The notes beneath the pieces are model-generated. The model ran no database searches. It saw only the letters and a program-made list of their open reading frames with translations, and was not told where the DNA came from. 64,000 nucleotides of DNA, taken from positions 24,588,391 to 24,652,390 of the forward strand of contig CM032126.1 of the NCBI GenBank assembly GCA_018894105.1. Direction: 5' to 3'. The stretch is from Jacaranda mimosifolia. Lineage: Eukaryota; Streptophyta; Magnoliopsida; Lamiales; Bignoniaceae. The translations under genes were made by a program, and so were the position numbers. Positions 24,065 to 36,955 of the stretch are shown here, in pieces (position 1 is the stretch's first letter; each line of letters opens with the position of its first letter).

Positions 24065-25212
24065 TATTAGCCCCTAAGACTGCAAATACAACTGGCAAGG
24101 CAGGCTGGGCTTGATAACATGCAAAAGTGCTAACACGATACAACAATAGACCCTTTTTAAGTGTTGGACTTGACAAATGATAAGAATATAATCAGATTGT
24201 AGCATAATGTGGGGTGAGTTATACACAAGTGTCGAGCATTAACTAGATGGTATGCAAACCTGCATGGAGCTAGCTAGGCGCACACTTGCACAACACTTAG
24301 ATCGGATAAAGGCAAAATCACTCGATAGCATGTGGGAATTGATAACAGGCATGCATGGGTAACTAGTGGGACTTGGTGCAGCTGAGCGGAGTAGCATGCG
24401 TACAATCAAAAGTTGGAGCGCTCAATGAGCATGGGTGCACACAGCAACTAATCTGTATGATTGAGGCATGCAACGTACATAATTAGGGCATGCAATGCAC
24501 ATGACAGTCTTACCTAGCAGACAAGTTGGCAACATATAGTGGTTGGACATGGTGCACAGTCAGCAATCTTGGATGGTCAACAAGGGATGGTTTCTGTGGG
24601 AAGTTGGCAGATGATTATTCGCATGAATAGAAATAATGGGCGGTTAGTCTGGCTTATTCAAGTAATCCTTGGGACACTTGGCTATGTACCATGTTTTTGG
24701 GTAACTGCTTAGCATATGTGGCAGCTTTGTTAACTTAGCATTGCCACACACTGGCTTATGGTTGGCTTGACTCCTAGCTGTTGGGGATGTCAATGTTAGT
24801 TGGCATAATAGTAGGGGATGTCCACCACATGATTTTGTAGTGTCGTTTGTTTTTAGCTAAAGGACCTCACAAGTTTGACACAATGGATAAAGTTAGAGTG
24901 TAGATGGTTGTTTAATGGCCTTAGCGAATCCAAGTGTAATTGATTGACGGTGTTCAATGAAATTACAAGGGTGAGAGTAGCCTATAAATGTGTGTTGTTG
25001 CTTTACTTTGTTTTTATGCATATATCTTGATTATGTGTTAGTTAATGTTTGAATTGTGAGTGGGAATGTAAGTAAAGAAAAAGGCTTGGAAGTTTACTCA
25101 AACTCAATCCAAAGCACTTTGTGGGCGTGCTGAGCAATAGGTTGACTAGGAGGCTGCATAGTGGGCGTGCTTGTGCTGCAAAAAATTTGGCCCCAGAAAT
25201 GCTCCTTTGACA
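24065..25212 (+). repeat. 5' LTR of the non-coding LTR element
   Basis: Aligns along its length with 25639-26769. Shared blocks include TTAACTAGATGGTATGCA, ACATGTGGGAATTGA and GTGTTGGTTAATGTTTG-like sequence. The start is set by homology (TATTAGCCCC against TGTTTGCCCC) rather than by a perfect TG. Confidence 0.78.
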
Positions 25213-25638
25213 AATGGTATTAGTGAAAAGAAGTTAGACGTTTGTAGTTGAACACAACACGATTGCACACTAAAGTGACTTATATTACTAAAAAATGGGA
25301 GCAAGATCGATGTTTACCAAGAGAAATGATGAACGAATTGGTCTACTTGATTAGTGCAGCGAAGTTCAAAGTTGTCGGTTTAATGAAATTAAAAGCATGG
25401 CCTAAACACTAGATGGATTATGGGAACCGATCGGGTGCAAAATGTCTTAAATAACATTAAGTGTTTAGACTAGCGTCGGCTAGAGCGACACGAACAGGCT
25501 GCAAGTAGTAGAACTTTGATCTTTCTAGTGTACTGATGTTGTTTATTTTGATAAAATTGTAGGTTAAATAGATTTGCAAGTGGGAGTGTGGCTCCTTTGT
25601 TTGATGATGGCGTTGGACTTTTCAAGCGGGGGGTGGTT

Positions 25639-26769
25639 TGTTTGCCCCCAGGACAGTGAATGCAGCTGGTAAAGAAGGATGGGCTTGACGTGTGCAAAAT
25701 TACTGGTGCGGTACGGCACAATTCCCTTATTAAGTGGTGGACTTAAAGGACAATGAGAATGCGCGCAGATTGTGGCATAATTTAGGCAAGTTATGCACAA
25801 GTGTTGTTTATTAACTAGATGGTATGCAGAGCTGGTGCACACTTGTGCAACAATTAGACGGGCAAAGGTAGAATTACTCGGTAACATGTGGGAATTGAGA
25901 ATAGGCATGCATAGGTGACAAGCAGGACTTGACGCAGATGAGAAAAGTAGCGTGCACACAAGTAAAAGCGTCATCACATAGTGAGCATAGATGCACACGG
26001 CAACTGGTTGACATGACAGGGGCATGCAACACACATGATGGTCTTACCAAGTGGACAGGTTGGTGTATAGGGTGGCTGGACATAGCACACAGTTGGCTAA
26101 CAATTGGCATTCTTGGATGGTCAACAAAGGATAGTTTTTACGGGCAGTTGCCAATTAGTTATGGGCATGGACAAAAATAGTAGGAGCTTAGTTTGGCTTA
26201 TTCAAGTAACTATTGGACACCTAGTTGTGCAGTATGTTTTTGGATAACTGCCTAGCATACGTGGCAACCTTGTTGACTTAGCATTGCCACATGTTGGCTT
26301 ATGATTAGCTTGACTCCTAGCCGTTGGGGATGTCAACAGTAGTTGGCCTAGTTGTGGGGGTGTTCATTACACGATTTTGTAGTGTAGGCTATTTTTAGCC
26401 AAAGGACCTCACAAGTCTAACATAACGAATAGCATTAGAGTGCATACGGTTATGTGATGGCCTTGGCCAATCTTATTGCAATTGATTGATGGTATTCGTT
26501 GGAATTACAAGGTTGGATATGACCCATAAATGTATGTTTTTGCTTTACTTTGCTTTATGCACATGCCTTGATTATGTGTTGGTTAATGTTTGGCTTATGT
26601 GCCGGAGTGCAAGTAAAGAAAGGTTTGTATTTTCACTCAAACTCAGTCCATGGCACTTTTGGCGGGGGTTGTTGCCGAGCGGTAGGCTAACTATACCCTT
26701 GGTGGGTTTAGGCCACACAAGGCATGCTTGTGCTATGAAAAATTTGGTCCTAGAAGCGCTCCAATAACA
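25639..26769 (+). repeat. 3' LTR of the non-coding LTR element
   Basis: Second copy of the long direct repeat, diverged by many substitutions and small indels, so the insertion is old. It follows the purine tract immediately. Confidence 0.78.
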
Positions 26770-29522
26770 TATACCAACAAAGCATCAAATCTTGACATGA
26801 TAGGTCGCTCAACTCTAGATTTAGAAATAAATCAACATGGACACACACACATTTTTCTTTTGCCCATGACATCACATGTTCAAATATTTAGAAAAAATGT
26901 TGAAAATTATTTAATAGAAAAATCAAATTTGGATAATTTTTCATGACAAATAAGACAGAGAAGGACAAAAAATAGCTAGCTACCACTTATGCCAAAAGAA
27001 TACAATAGGGTTCTGTAGGAAAATGCTAATAACAAGGGGTAACCATGTGAATCTTTAGGAATATACATAAAAAATTCAACACATCTAATTTCACGTTGAA
27101 AAAACTGCCCAAAAGAACAAAAATTGGCTCCTTTTAGGCTATTCCACCCAAAAAATGCAAGTAAAGAAAATATCTTTGTTTTGGCGATGCTGGGGCAATA
27201 GGAGAAAGAGAAGTCAACTTTTTTTTTACTGGCAGACTTATCTTGGAGAATGGTATTCCCCCCTAAATATTTAGGAAATATACCATGTTGTTTGGATGTG
27301 TTTTCCCAACTGAAAAATATAATGAAAAAATATATACAAATAGATTTCGAGGGTTTCTAAGGCTATATATCTGGGGGAGGGTTGAGGTCATCTAAGTTGG
27401 TCTGATGTTTCTTAAATAAAATTATATCATTGTCTAAGTTGTATATTTAGGTTGAGTTGCAGGGTAGGATGGCCATTTAGACATTTTGAATTCTCTATTT
27501 AAATTGGTGTTTAATCTTCAACTATACTATACAAATTCAAACCAAGTTTATGTGATCTGCAATCAAATTATTTTTAAGAAAATATTTAATATGCTTGGCA
27601 TATATTTAGTGAGATATATGATGAAACATCAATTGGAATAATGAATTTGAATTGCCTTTTAAAGGGCCTGTTATAATGTTCCCTCATTTGTTATTATTTG
27701 TTTTGAGGGTTGCTGATTTTAGGTTGTCTTTAGGTATTTGTAGGCCATCTAAATGCTTGATCAATACTTTTGGTTAGCTTGGATAGATGGAATAACTTGG
27801 AGTAGAGGTTTTTTATTGTTTTGGATCCATAACCTAGTGTTATTCTCCTTTCCTTTATGACCAAGAAAAACTTTTCTTTGTTTGCAATAAAAGGGATTAT
27901 ATATGACATAAGGTCCATGTGAATTTAGCTCCAATAATTTTGATTTTGAAAGGATTGTGTGGGGGCACTACAACAATCCAATCCAATGAGTTTGGCCTTT
28001 TTGATTTTATTTGAGATTAAAAATTTCACTGGCCATTTTATAACTTGTTATTTTACTGAGGTGTATAAGTGTTTTTCCTATTTAAAATATAAGGTGTTCA
28101 CCATTACATTTTGTCATGATAAACTATAGTTAAAAAAATTAAGAGGATTAGAAATAAAATGCAATAAACAATAGGAATAATGAGATCAGATATGTTATTA
28201 TGGCGACATATATTTCAACCATACTAGCTATATTTACATAACAGTAAAAAAGAAAGTGTTAAGAGTATTTTCAAAATCAATATTATGTTCAGTAATATGG
28301 ATAGACAGACATTGATGAAAGAAGAAAAAGGTGCATAGACAACAAATTGGTGTCAAGGCGCTAGCAGTGATGAAAAATAATTAAAAAATTAAATAAGTTT
28401 TGGGCTTCATTTGATTGTATGTGTTAGTTGATATAACACAATAGTTGTAATCTTGATTACAAGTTATATCTCTTGTGAGAAAAGGCATTAATAATCTCTA
28501 TATAAGGAATTTATTATTTGAAATGCAATATATACGAGATGATAAGAAAACTCATACACAATAATGTTCAAACGCAATTCCTTGTTGTTTACTATTTCTT
28601 TAAGTTCTCTTATTCTTTTTCTTAGTGCAAATGATAACATAAAGGTTATTTAGTTATATAACATTCTTATGAATTGTTAATTGAAGTTTGATTTAGTAAT
28701 GCATCACAAGGTCAACAGATTTGGTTACGTTCTTGAGGCTAGTTGCAATCTATGTTGCACAATGTCAAAATGAGCTTTAAGAAAAGTGATAATTGCAACA
28801 AATCTTGAAATCATTTACGATTAATCGAAGTTGTTAAGTTTGAAGTCATTTATAGCACAATGGGATTTTGCACATTGATAAAGTTAAGCTAAATTCCAAC
28901 ACTAAGTAATAAGTGAATTTTCCTATTTCCAATAATAAAGTCAATAGAAAGACATCATAACATACTTCAAGTTGTTTGTACGATCAATTTGATATTTTCT
29001 TCAAATCACTAACTCACAGATTTTATATCAAATCTCATTTGCTTCTTTTTTCTTATACACGCACACATGTACGCAGAGCATACACATATATGTATGTATG
29101 TATATATATATATCTCGGTTACATGCTAGATGTACAGAATTTTTTAAATATATAAAATAAGATTCAAACATATTTTCCACTGTTCTTTAATTTTGCAATG
29201 ATCAAAATGATAAAAGGAATATTTAAAAAAGTTATAGTACAAATATAAAATATATAAAGAATATTTAGTCAAAAAAAGTTTAACATTGTTACATTCTTTA
29301 AAAATATGAGTGTCTGCAAGTTCAGCAAGACGCAAGGGAATTTTGTGCGTTTTATCAAATAATATTTGAGTTCAATTTAGGAAAGAAAAAAAAAATCAAC
29401 TCTATGCCTGATATATTTTTTAGGGAAAAATAAGTTAAGGGAGTGGAAACTTTTGAAATTATTATAGTATAGTAACTTTTATACATCTAGAGAATTAAGA
29501 AACTTCTAAAACTCAAAAATGG

Positions 29523-29553
<31 letters not shown>

Positions 29554-30600
29554 AGAGTACCATGCGCAACTTCTATAAAATTAAAGATAAATGAAATTTA
29601 AAAATTTTCATTAAGGTGACTACAACAACTTCTTTACAATTAAAGATAAGGGGCTTCTAACTTTATATTTTATTGAAATACTAATTTGATAAAAAAATTA
29701 TAATTAAGTAGTGAGCTTAATGAAATATGATCATTATATATTATACAAAAACATAAATTGAATTTACATATTTAAGGAATTAACAAAATATAGAAATAAC
29801 AATTTTAAATAAAATTACATCTGTGTCTATGACATTTATCATTAAATTCTATCAAAATTATTCGATTAGTACCACTAAATTTTCTTATACATTCTATCAA
29901 ATTGATTTGACTTACTTTATAAAAGAAATAAGTGCAATATGCAAAATACTGAATTTATTCAATAATTGATAAGACAATTTACTCCAAAATCTTGACTAAT
30001 AAATATTTATGAAAGTGAAATTCATATTTCAAACATTTAAAATTTAAAATTTAACACGTAACACCAAATATATAAAATGGTCAATAATTAAAACTCTAAA
30101 AGTTTTATTCATACTAATATCCAAATATCAACTATATTTTATCTACTGTACTATTAATAATACACAGAAATCTATCACCAAACCAAATTAATCTTAATAT
30201 TGTAATTTTATGTAAAAGAGCCATACATGTGCAATTTTAAAAAGTACAGATTAAAACATATTTTGATTTGATTTTGATTTTATTCTTTTTTTTTCTAATA
30301 CAAAGAGAAAATTTAGAATTTTTCTAGAAAAAAAATGAATTCAATTCAAAATAGTTTACAAATAAAATCAACAACAATGTAACTCTTTATTAAACATTGT
30401 TGTTTGAACACTACTTTCTTTTTAAAAATTTCAATTCCCTTAATGTTTATTTTCTTTTTCTTTTTATCAAACTATTTTAATGATTATAATTTATTTAAAG
30501 ATACTATATATTTTTTGCCATGATTTGAGGAATAATAATCAAAAACTAAAAATTTTTTGCTATCCTTTCTTTCAAAAAAGGAAAATAAATAAATAATAAT
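26770..30600. other. Intergenic DNA, no gene recognised
   Basis: Strongly AT-rich, with (TA)n microsatellites near 29098-29112 and 29526-29553. Short open frames have no recognisable similarity. Confidence 0.6.
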
Positions 30601-30619
30601 AATGAAGAAATAATAATCT

Positions 30620-30645
30620 CAGAATACGTGATACGCACGTGGGAT
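30620..30645 (+). promoter_or_regulatory. G-box / ABRE-like cluster upstream of the Lunapark gene
   Basis: TACGTG (30625-30630) and CACGTGGG (30636-30643) lie about 50-190 bp upstream of the probable 5' UTR exon. ACGT-core elements of this kind bind bZIP and bHLH factors. Function here is inferred from motif and position only. Confidence 0.5.
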
Positions 30646-30689
30646 CTGCTACTTTTCCAAGAAAAAAGGTGGCTCTCTTTCTTCTTCAT

Positions 30690-30828
30690 TAGGGAACGGC
30701 AAAATGTGTTCCAAAGCTCTGCATCTCCAACTTCTCATCATTTCCACCGAAAAGGCAGTTTAGAAGTCCACTCTGCATCTCGTTTCAGCCTACCCTCTCC
30801 ACCGGCACCAAATCGGGTTAGGATTAAG
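30690..30828 (+). other. Probable non-coding first exon (5' UTR) of the Lunapark gene
   Basis: A pocket of higher-GC, C-rich sequence ends at AAG/GTAAAA (donor GT at 30829). A T-rich, intron-like stretch follows up to the acceptor before the start codon at 32294. The transcription start is not determined. Confidence 0.45.
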
Positions 30829-31568
30829 GTAAAAAGAATGAATTTTATTTTGCCGTATTCAGGGTTTACCACTATTTTTGTGTAACTGATCGATCTACTC
30901 ATTTCACATAGGGGCTTGTTCTTATGGAGTTCTGTTAATTTTGTTCATTTTTCTGGAAAAACATATCATATCGTTGGTTTTGATCTGTGGGATTTTGGTA
31001 TTGCATACAATTTATATGTTTGATCTCTCTGGATTTTTGTTTTTCATTGGGACTGTTTGATGTGTTAGAATATGGCTGGTGGACGAATGGATTCGTGTTT
31101 TTGTATTTGTTTCATTGTTGGATTTGCATTTTGTGCTGTAATCACTCCGGGTTTTATTTTATATTTTCCTTTTTGAGCTTCCGTTTTTCACTTTTGAGGA
31201 TTTTGCTTGATTGCATTTTCAATGCTTTGTTGCGTTTCTGTGCTTCTGTGACCCTCAGTTTTTGTGTGATTGCTTTTCCTCCTACCTCTTGTTTTCTTTG
31301 TGTCTTTAAATATGGGATTTCTTGCACTTGATAAATATTTTGTGTCAGACAATCAGTGTATGCGCGATGAGAGTTGGAAATGTGTGCACTAGTGGCAGGG
31401 TTTAAAGAGTGTGATGTCCATTTTTAATGTCAGATGTTTCTCTTAAGATAACTAAATTTAGTTGTGAATTCTGTAAGGGATGCTGAAATTTCGAGTTTGT
31501 GGTTAATGGATTCCTAGATTTAACTCTTTGTTTGGGCTGCAATACATGTGTATGTATGTATGTATGTA

Positions 31569-31606
<38 letters not shown>

Positions 31607-32293
31607 GCCCAATTACTAGAATGGATTCTAGTTATTTTTCTGCAAATGTCCATTATTTATGATCTTATATGGAGAGTGTTGATTTACAAGTGAGCTGGAT
31701 CCACATTCAAGTTGTCATTTGAAATAAGGTTGTCGGTCAGTTTAATTGATAAATAACTTTTGTGGGTGTGTATAGCTAAGTGCCTCAGAGTTTTTTTTGT
31801 CTATTATACCTGACCACACTTACGTAACTCCCTTTCTCTTAATTTGAATAAGGATAATTCTAGACTCAGTTTATGTAAAAACTTGTATTTCAATTTCATG
31901 CTAGCCTTTTGTCAACTTCATTTGTACATTTCACCTTCAGAATTGTCTGAAGTGTGGCAACAAATTAGTTTGTGCGTATAGATTACCCAAAATATTCCGT
32001 AATTCTTCAATGTTTGCTGCAGTTTATTTATTCTTCCTTTCTAATTGACTAATTTTTAAAATTCAAGCTCAATGGTAATCTATGGACCGAGGAGTCAAAA
32101 ACTTTTATGTGTTGATGACTATCGGAAGCATAGTCAACCACTGATATGTTTGAGCTGATTGGAACATAGAATATCATGGACAGAGGACTAAAAAAATGTT
32201 GAAAACTTATCCTATACGCAAACTTGCGGCAATTCCCCTCGTTAACTTGACATATAATATGTAGGTAATGTGTTAATTTGGCATGTGCAGAAA

Positions 32294-32547
32294 ATGGCTG
32301 CAGAATCTAAGAATGATGTTGAGGAGTCTGTCACAACTATGGATTCTGAGATTAAGAAGACAAAGAAGAAAAAGGAGTACTATCAAGAATATGGGATGCC
32401 CTATTTAGAGTACATGGGGACGATTTTGAAAAGAGATTGCAACATATATCAAAGGAAGAGGCTGCTGTTCTTGCCAGAATTACAAGGCGTGCTCATAGTT
32501 GGCGGAGAGTGACTAGGCATCTTATTATATTTTCTGTTCTTTCTGAG
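32294..32547 (+). CDS. LNP: Lunapark coding exon 1 (frameshifted)
   Basis: Acceptor GTGCAG ends at 32290, ATG at 32294-32296, donor GT at 32548. The ATG frame gives MAAESKNDVEESVTT then a Lys-rich run. From 32374 onward the family sequence (GVLSRIWDALFRVHG, then the DDFEKRL block) continues in a different frame, which upstream is closed by TGA and TAA. The next in-frame Met is in the following exon, so no alternative start rescues the protein. Confidence 0.85.
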
Positions 32548-35500
32548 GTGAACTACTTTCATTATATTTCTGATCGCTTAAACAGAAATGAGTTACAACT
32601 ATTTTGGTTTTCCCCTACATTCCTAACCTAGCCAAGTTGATGCACAAAATTTATTTGCTACACTTCTGGTAGTAGTTGTTTACTAAATCCCCATTGATAA
32701 TATTTAGCAAGTAATGTGCTTTGTTTGGTTTTCCTTGCTAAAGTTTGACAGTGGTAATCTATGTTTTTTACATCATTCATGGAACAATCTTTAGTCTGCC
32801 ATCTAATTCCTCCCTGTGGTTTTTCTCTATTTATAGAAGCTTGTAGTTCCAAAGATCTTTAGACTTTAATGTGCTTAGCCTATTTTTTATCATTACTTTC
32901 CTTCAGTGAAAAGGCCTTTGTACAACTTTTCACGCCATAGTTTGAAAACCGTGATTATGCATCTGGTGCATCCAAGTCTGGTTTGTTAGCATCCTAGTCT
33001 AGTTGGTCATCTTGCGGAAATGCTTTGGGGAATGACCTTATGACGTCATGTCAATGTATGTTACACAGTACCACCTTTGGATTGTCCATACCAGCATACA
33101 TAAAACTTTTGACCAATGCGATGTGAAAAATGAAAAGTATTGTTAATAGCCACTAATCTTCAACCTTAATTGCTTAACCCCTTTATTTAGTAAAAGATTT
33201 ATGGACATTATAGGTATTTTAAGTGAGAAGATTCAATCTAAATTGCCATATAATAAAGGCAAAATTAGAGGTCTTAAATTTCTGGATGCACTTTATTCTA
33301 TTGTTGGTGTTTCCATTCTGCGGGCCTTTTTATATAATTTTGGCCTGTTGCATCTTATTTCTTGCGGTTAGTATTTTCAATATACTAGGTTGCATCTTCT
33401 GGATTTAAACTATCAGGTTATGTTAGAAAAACCTGTCTTTCATTTTATTGCTCTCTGTCTATTCATATTCTCTGGAAATTAAGTTAGACGCCAATAGTTC
33501 TCATCACTATCATAAAGATCTCCCCTTTATTCCAGTGAGTTGCTCCTGTGTTCGTCATTCGTAGATTAGCTTTGCAAATGGATAATAAAAATAGTGAGAA
33601 AGGAGGGAATGCTTGGAGACAATAACATTCACATTGCTTATCATCAAATGTGAAAAAAAGGAAGATGATTGAGCATATATCAAATGTGCATGATTTTTGG
33701 GTTTTATTGACAGCAAGACATTACATCCTTTTCAGAATTGGAGTTTAGAGCATTTTTTATATAGTGAATATGTCTAATATTTTTATTATGAAGATGCAAA
33801 TTTCGTTTAGATCAAATCAAATGATTGAAAACGGAAAATAGACTAGTACTTACTGTGTTGGGGGGATGAGATGTGGGGAGAGGGTATATAAATATATATG
33901 TATGTGTGCAAGCTTTTTATATATATGTGTGTGTGTGTGTGTTGCACTCGGAGATGCAGAGAGAGAGAATATGTGGATTGATATTTGATCTTGATATGTT
34001 TAGTTCCTCCCTGTATAGATGAATAGCTAGTCCCAATGGTTCTGTTGGAAATAAATGGGACCCTATTGTTCTCTTCCTGTTGCTCCATAATGTTGGTCTT
34101 CCTGCGCATTGTGGCTGACAATGGAGGTTTCCACAATTTTTTTTCAGGTAATTGCAGTGGGTTATGCTATCATGACCACAAGATCTTTAGACTTGAACTG
34201 GAAAATGAGGGCATTGCGAGTCTTACCTATGTTTTTGCTGCCAGTGTTATGTTTCATCACTTATTCAATGCTTAGAAGTTTCACAAGGATGCGTAAGTAT
34301 TTAGCGCACTTTGTAAAAGCCTTCTCTCTCTCTCTCTCTTGTGATCCTTTTCCCCCTATAAGGACATACAATATTCATAACTTACATTCTATTTTCATTA
34401 AGTCATCGACTGCATCTTAAAATTGTTAATTTTCCTGAATCTATATAATACTTATTATATATGAAGCTTGTCATCAAAAAGTCAAAGTTATCTGAAAACA
34501 ACAGAGTATTGCCTATACTATGCATACATTCATAGAAGTGGTCATGTGGGGTACATTATTTGCTTGTTTTTCTGTAATATAATTTCTTATAGAATGTCGC
34601 ATAAGAATTCAACTCTTTTATTTGGTCAAAGATCGTGGATGAATTTATACGTAATTACATTGTGATGTTAGATATCTTTAAATATAGAAGAGAATATTCC
34701 TAAGAGAGCCTTTTGGTGGCGAGAGTTCTTCTAAATTGGAAGCCCTAAGTTTGGGGCACCGAAACTACGGCCCTGTGTTGTGAACATGTGCACATTGAAC
34801 CTCCTGAGAAGATTACTCAGTTAATATGTTTACTCTTGTTACAAGGAAATAGCTATTGCGGCATTAATTTCCCAAAGGAATCACAATCATTTTTTGCTGC
34901 TTTCCTCCATGCAAAAATGTGAACAGAATACTTGGATTTCAAAAGTTCTCATTTCAATGGAGATGAGTTGGATTTATGAGCTTAAAAAATTTATGTACCT
35001 TTACGGAGTCCCGTCTTATTGCAGGCTTCCTGTGTCTTTTTGTAGCTTAAGTAGGTTTGCATCTGTTTTCTGCTGATGATTTTGACAATGCTTTCCGGAG
35101 CCTTAAGGAACTCAAGTCAACAATCCTTATATTTGACTTATCTGGGTTGGTTACATGTTTTCAAGGCCATCTAGAAAGCTAAATTTGTATACTCCAGCCT
35201 TTATCAATAATTTATTCCATGCGACCTTAGGATGCATATTTCTTTAGGTCTACCAATTGGTTCCATCAATTTTCATTTTGGCATCTAGCACTTGTCACAG
35301 GATACACCAAGCTGTCTCAAATGATTCCCCCGCAACTTTTCTAGGATGTCGTGACTATATTCACGCCATGACCATTCTTGTATCTGAATCTATTATCTCT
35401 TGTTTAAGCATACATCTAATTATAATTATCATATATGCTACTTTCATTTCAAGTGGTGGTTCTCTTTTAAATCTGTAACCATTCAATGTAGCTGGTCTTG

Positions 35501-36955
35501 TGACAGTATTATATTTGTTTAGTATACAAATATAGGAACACTATGTAAATCCCAGAGGCACTCCTCCACTTAACCCAAAGGGCTTACATAGCCTTCCTGA
35601 AATGGAGGGCGGTGGAGATACCACAGTTTCATAGCCATTTTTTTTTGGTCATTCATTTCTTTTTCCTTACTGTGAGCCACTTGATTTTTGTTTTATTAGG
35701 CGTTAATTTCTCATGCCCAAATTATATTACAATATTCAACGCCATATTTTTGAGCAATTAATTTTTCATGGAAAATATGTTGAATGCAAATGCCAGAGAC
35801 CTCTATTGATAGTTTTACAACATGGCAAATTTGTTTTACAGGTGACAGGAAGGACCACAAGACTTTGGAAAAGCTTCGGGCTGAGAGGCAAGCAAAAATT
35901 GATGAACTGAAAGAGAAGACAAATTACTACATTACTCAACAACTAATACAGGTAACGAGAGAAAGCTAGTTATCTTCTGCATATATTGATAAGTACACCT
36001 TGTAGAATTACTCCTATGAGATTATGCATCTTTGTTTCATACTTGCACAAGTTAAAACACAGTGGTAGTTAAAAGATGCTGGCGAGAAAGTTTTGCTCTA
36101 CAATCTACATGTTCTATTCCTCTTCTAGTTGATTTAAAATTTAGAGATTCTTATATCGAGTCTTCAGTGCAGAGGTATGACCCTGATCCTGCAGCCAAGG
36201 CCGCAGCTGCCACTGTGCTGGCATCCAAGTTGGGTGCAGATTCAGGTCTGAAAGTATCTCTAGGAGAAGATTCTAACCTCAATGTCCCTACTGGAAAGAG
36301 CAATGATGTGGAAGTTGCAAGGACTAGTGGACTGCGGCATAGAAAGCAATCCCACTCAAAAACCAGTAGCATGGACAGTGGATCCATGCATCACCTTGAA
36401 GAAGAAATGACTAGCCATGCTGGATTCGAAGGTGCCGATATGTCTGAGCTACATCAGTTGGTTGTTGAGCATCACCCTCAAGCAGGTTTGAGTACGCGTG
36501 ATGGAGGATGGATTGCTCGACTTGCTGCGTTGCTTGTGGGAGAGGATCCAACCCAATGTTATGCACTTATATGTGGAAACTGCCATATGCACAATGGTAA
36601 ATGGAATTCTGTTGCGATAGGAGCATTTAAATTGAGCCCTTGTGGGATTTAGTGATGAATATGCTATTTGCTCGGTTTTGCAGGGCTTGCAAGGAAAGAG
36701 GACTTTCCATATGTCACTTACTACTGTCCACATTGCAATGCCTTGAATAGGCCAAAGCAATCTGATGATTGTGTTTCTGGTTCCCATTCCCCTACTATGA
36801 CCTCCTTGCCAGCTATGGAGGATTCTATAGTTGCAGCAGGTCCAGGTGGTACCACAGGGGAAAAGTTAGCTACTCCAGGTGGTTCAGCGGAGGATAAGGT
36901 TTCTATGAGCTGTAGTCCTAGCGCTGCTGCTTCTGGTGGGATTTCTGAAGATTGA
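32294..36955 (+). CDS. LNP: Lunapark family ER-junction protein, with an apparent 1-base frameshift in the first coding exon
   Basis: Lunapark proteins sit in the ER membrane and stabilise three-way tubule junctions, together with the atlastin/RHD3 fusion GTPases. Exons: 32294-32547, 34148-34292, 35842-35951, 36173-36596 and 36684-36955, all GT-AG. Seen in order: a Lys-rich N-terminus; HGDDFEKRLQHISKEEAAVL; a first hydrophobic segment (HLIIFSVLSEVIAVGYAIM, across a splice junction); a second (VLPMFLLPVLCFITYSML); a charged coiled coil (LEKLRAERQAKIDELKEKTN); YDPDPAAKAAAA; and the C-terminal zinc ribbon with CGNC and CPHC. The exons sum to 1205 nt. One extra base would make 1206, that is 401 codons plus stop, close to the usual plant length. 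The break lies in an A5 run at 32369-32373 (see finding). As written, the start frame ends early at 32512. Confidence 0.9.
34148..34292 (+). CDS. LNP: Lunapark coding exon 2
   Basis: Acceptor TTTTCAG ends at 34147 and donor GTAAGT is at 34293. It encodes VIAVGYAIMTTRSLDLNWKM and the second hydrophobic segment, ending in FTRM plus the first base of an Arg codon (phase 1). Confidence 0.92.
35842..35951 (+). CDS. LNP: Lunapark coding exon 3
   Basis: Acceptor TTTTACAG ends at 35841 and donor GTAACG is at 35952. The split Arg codon (C/GT) is completed here. Then follow DRKDHKTLEKLRAERQAKI and the coiled coil, ending QQLIQ. Confidence 0.92.
36173..36596 (+). CDS. LNP: Lunapark coding exon 4
   Basis: Acceptor GTGCAG ends at 36172 and donor GTAAAT is at 36597. 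It encodes RYDPDPAAKAAAATVLASKL, a Ser-rich linker, GWIARLAALLVGEDPTQCYA and the first zinc pair ICGNCHMHN. Confidence 0.92.
36684..36955 (+). CDS. LNP: Lunapark coding exon 5 (terminal)
   Basis: Acceptor TTTTGCAG ends at 36683. It encodes GLARKEDFPYVTYYCPHCNA (second zinc pair CPHC) and a Ser/Gly/Ala-rich acidic tail; stop TGA at 36953-36955. Confidence 0.92.

Larger units (their letters stand above)
24065..26769 (+). mobile_element. Non-coding LTR retrotransposon with ~0.4-kb internal domain (LARD/TRIM-like)
   Basis: Two ~1.14-kb direct repeats (24065-25212 and 25639-26769) flank only about 426 bp. Directly after the 5' repeat lies TGGTATTAGTG (25215-25225), one or two changes from the initiator-Met tRNA primer site. 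Directly before the 3' repeat lies a purine tract (AAGCGGGGGGTGG, 25625-25637). The internal segment has no gag or pol. A 5-bp CATAT lies just left of the element (24060-24064) and also at its right border (about 26768-26772), possibly the target duplication. By its long LTRs and tiny interior it is not a classic TRIM (short LTRs). Confidence 0.8.

Noticed and set aside
31536..31605. CRISPR-like or other regular array at the (TGTA)n(TG)n(AG)n tract
   Set aside because: This is an ordinary compound microsatellite in the Lunapark 5' intron, and no unique spacers exist. No CRISPR array is expected in a plant nuclear genome.
34894..35910. Short frames inside the Lunapark introns
   Set aside because: They are bounded by the verified exons and show no similarity or codon structure.
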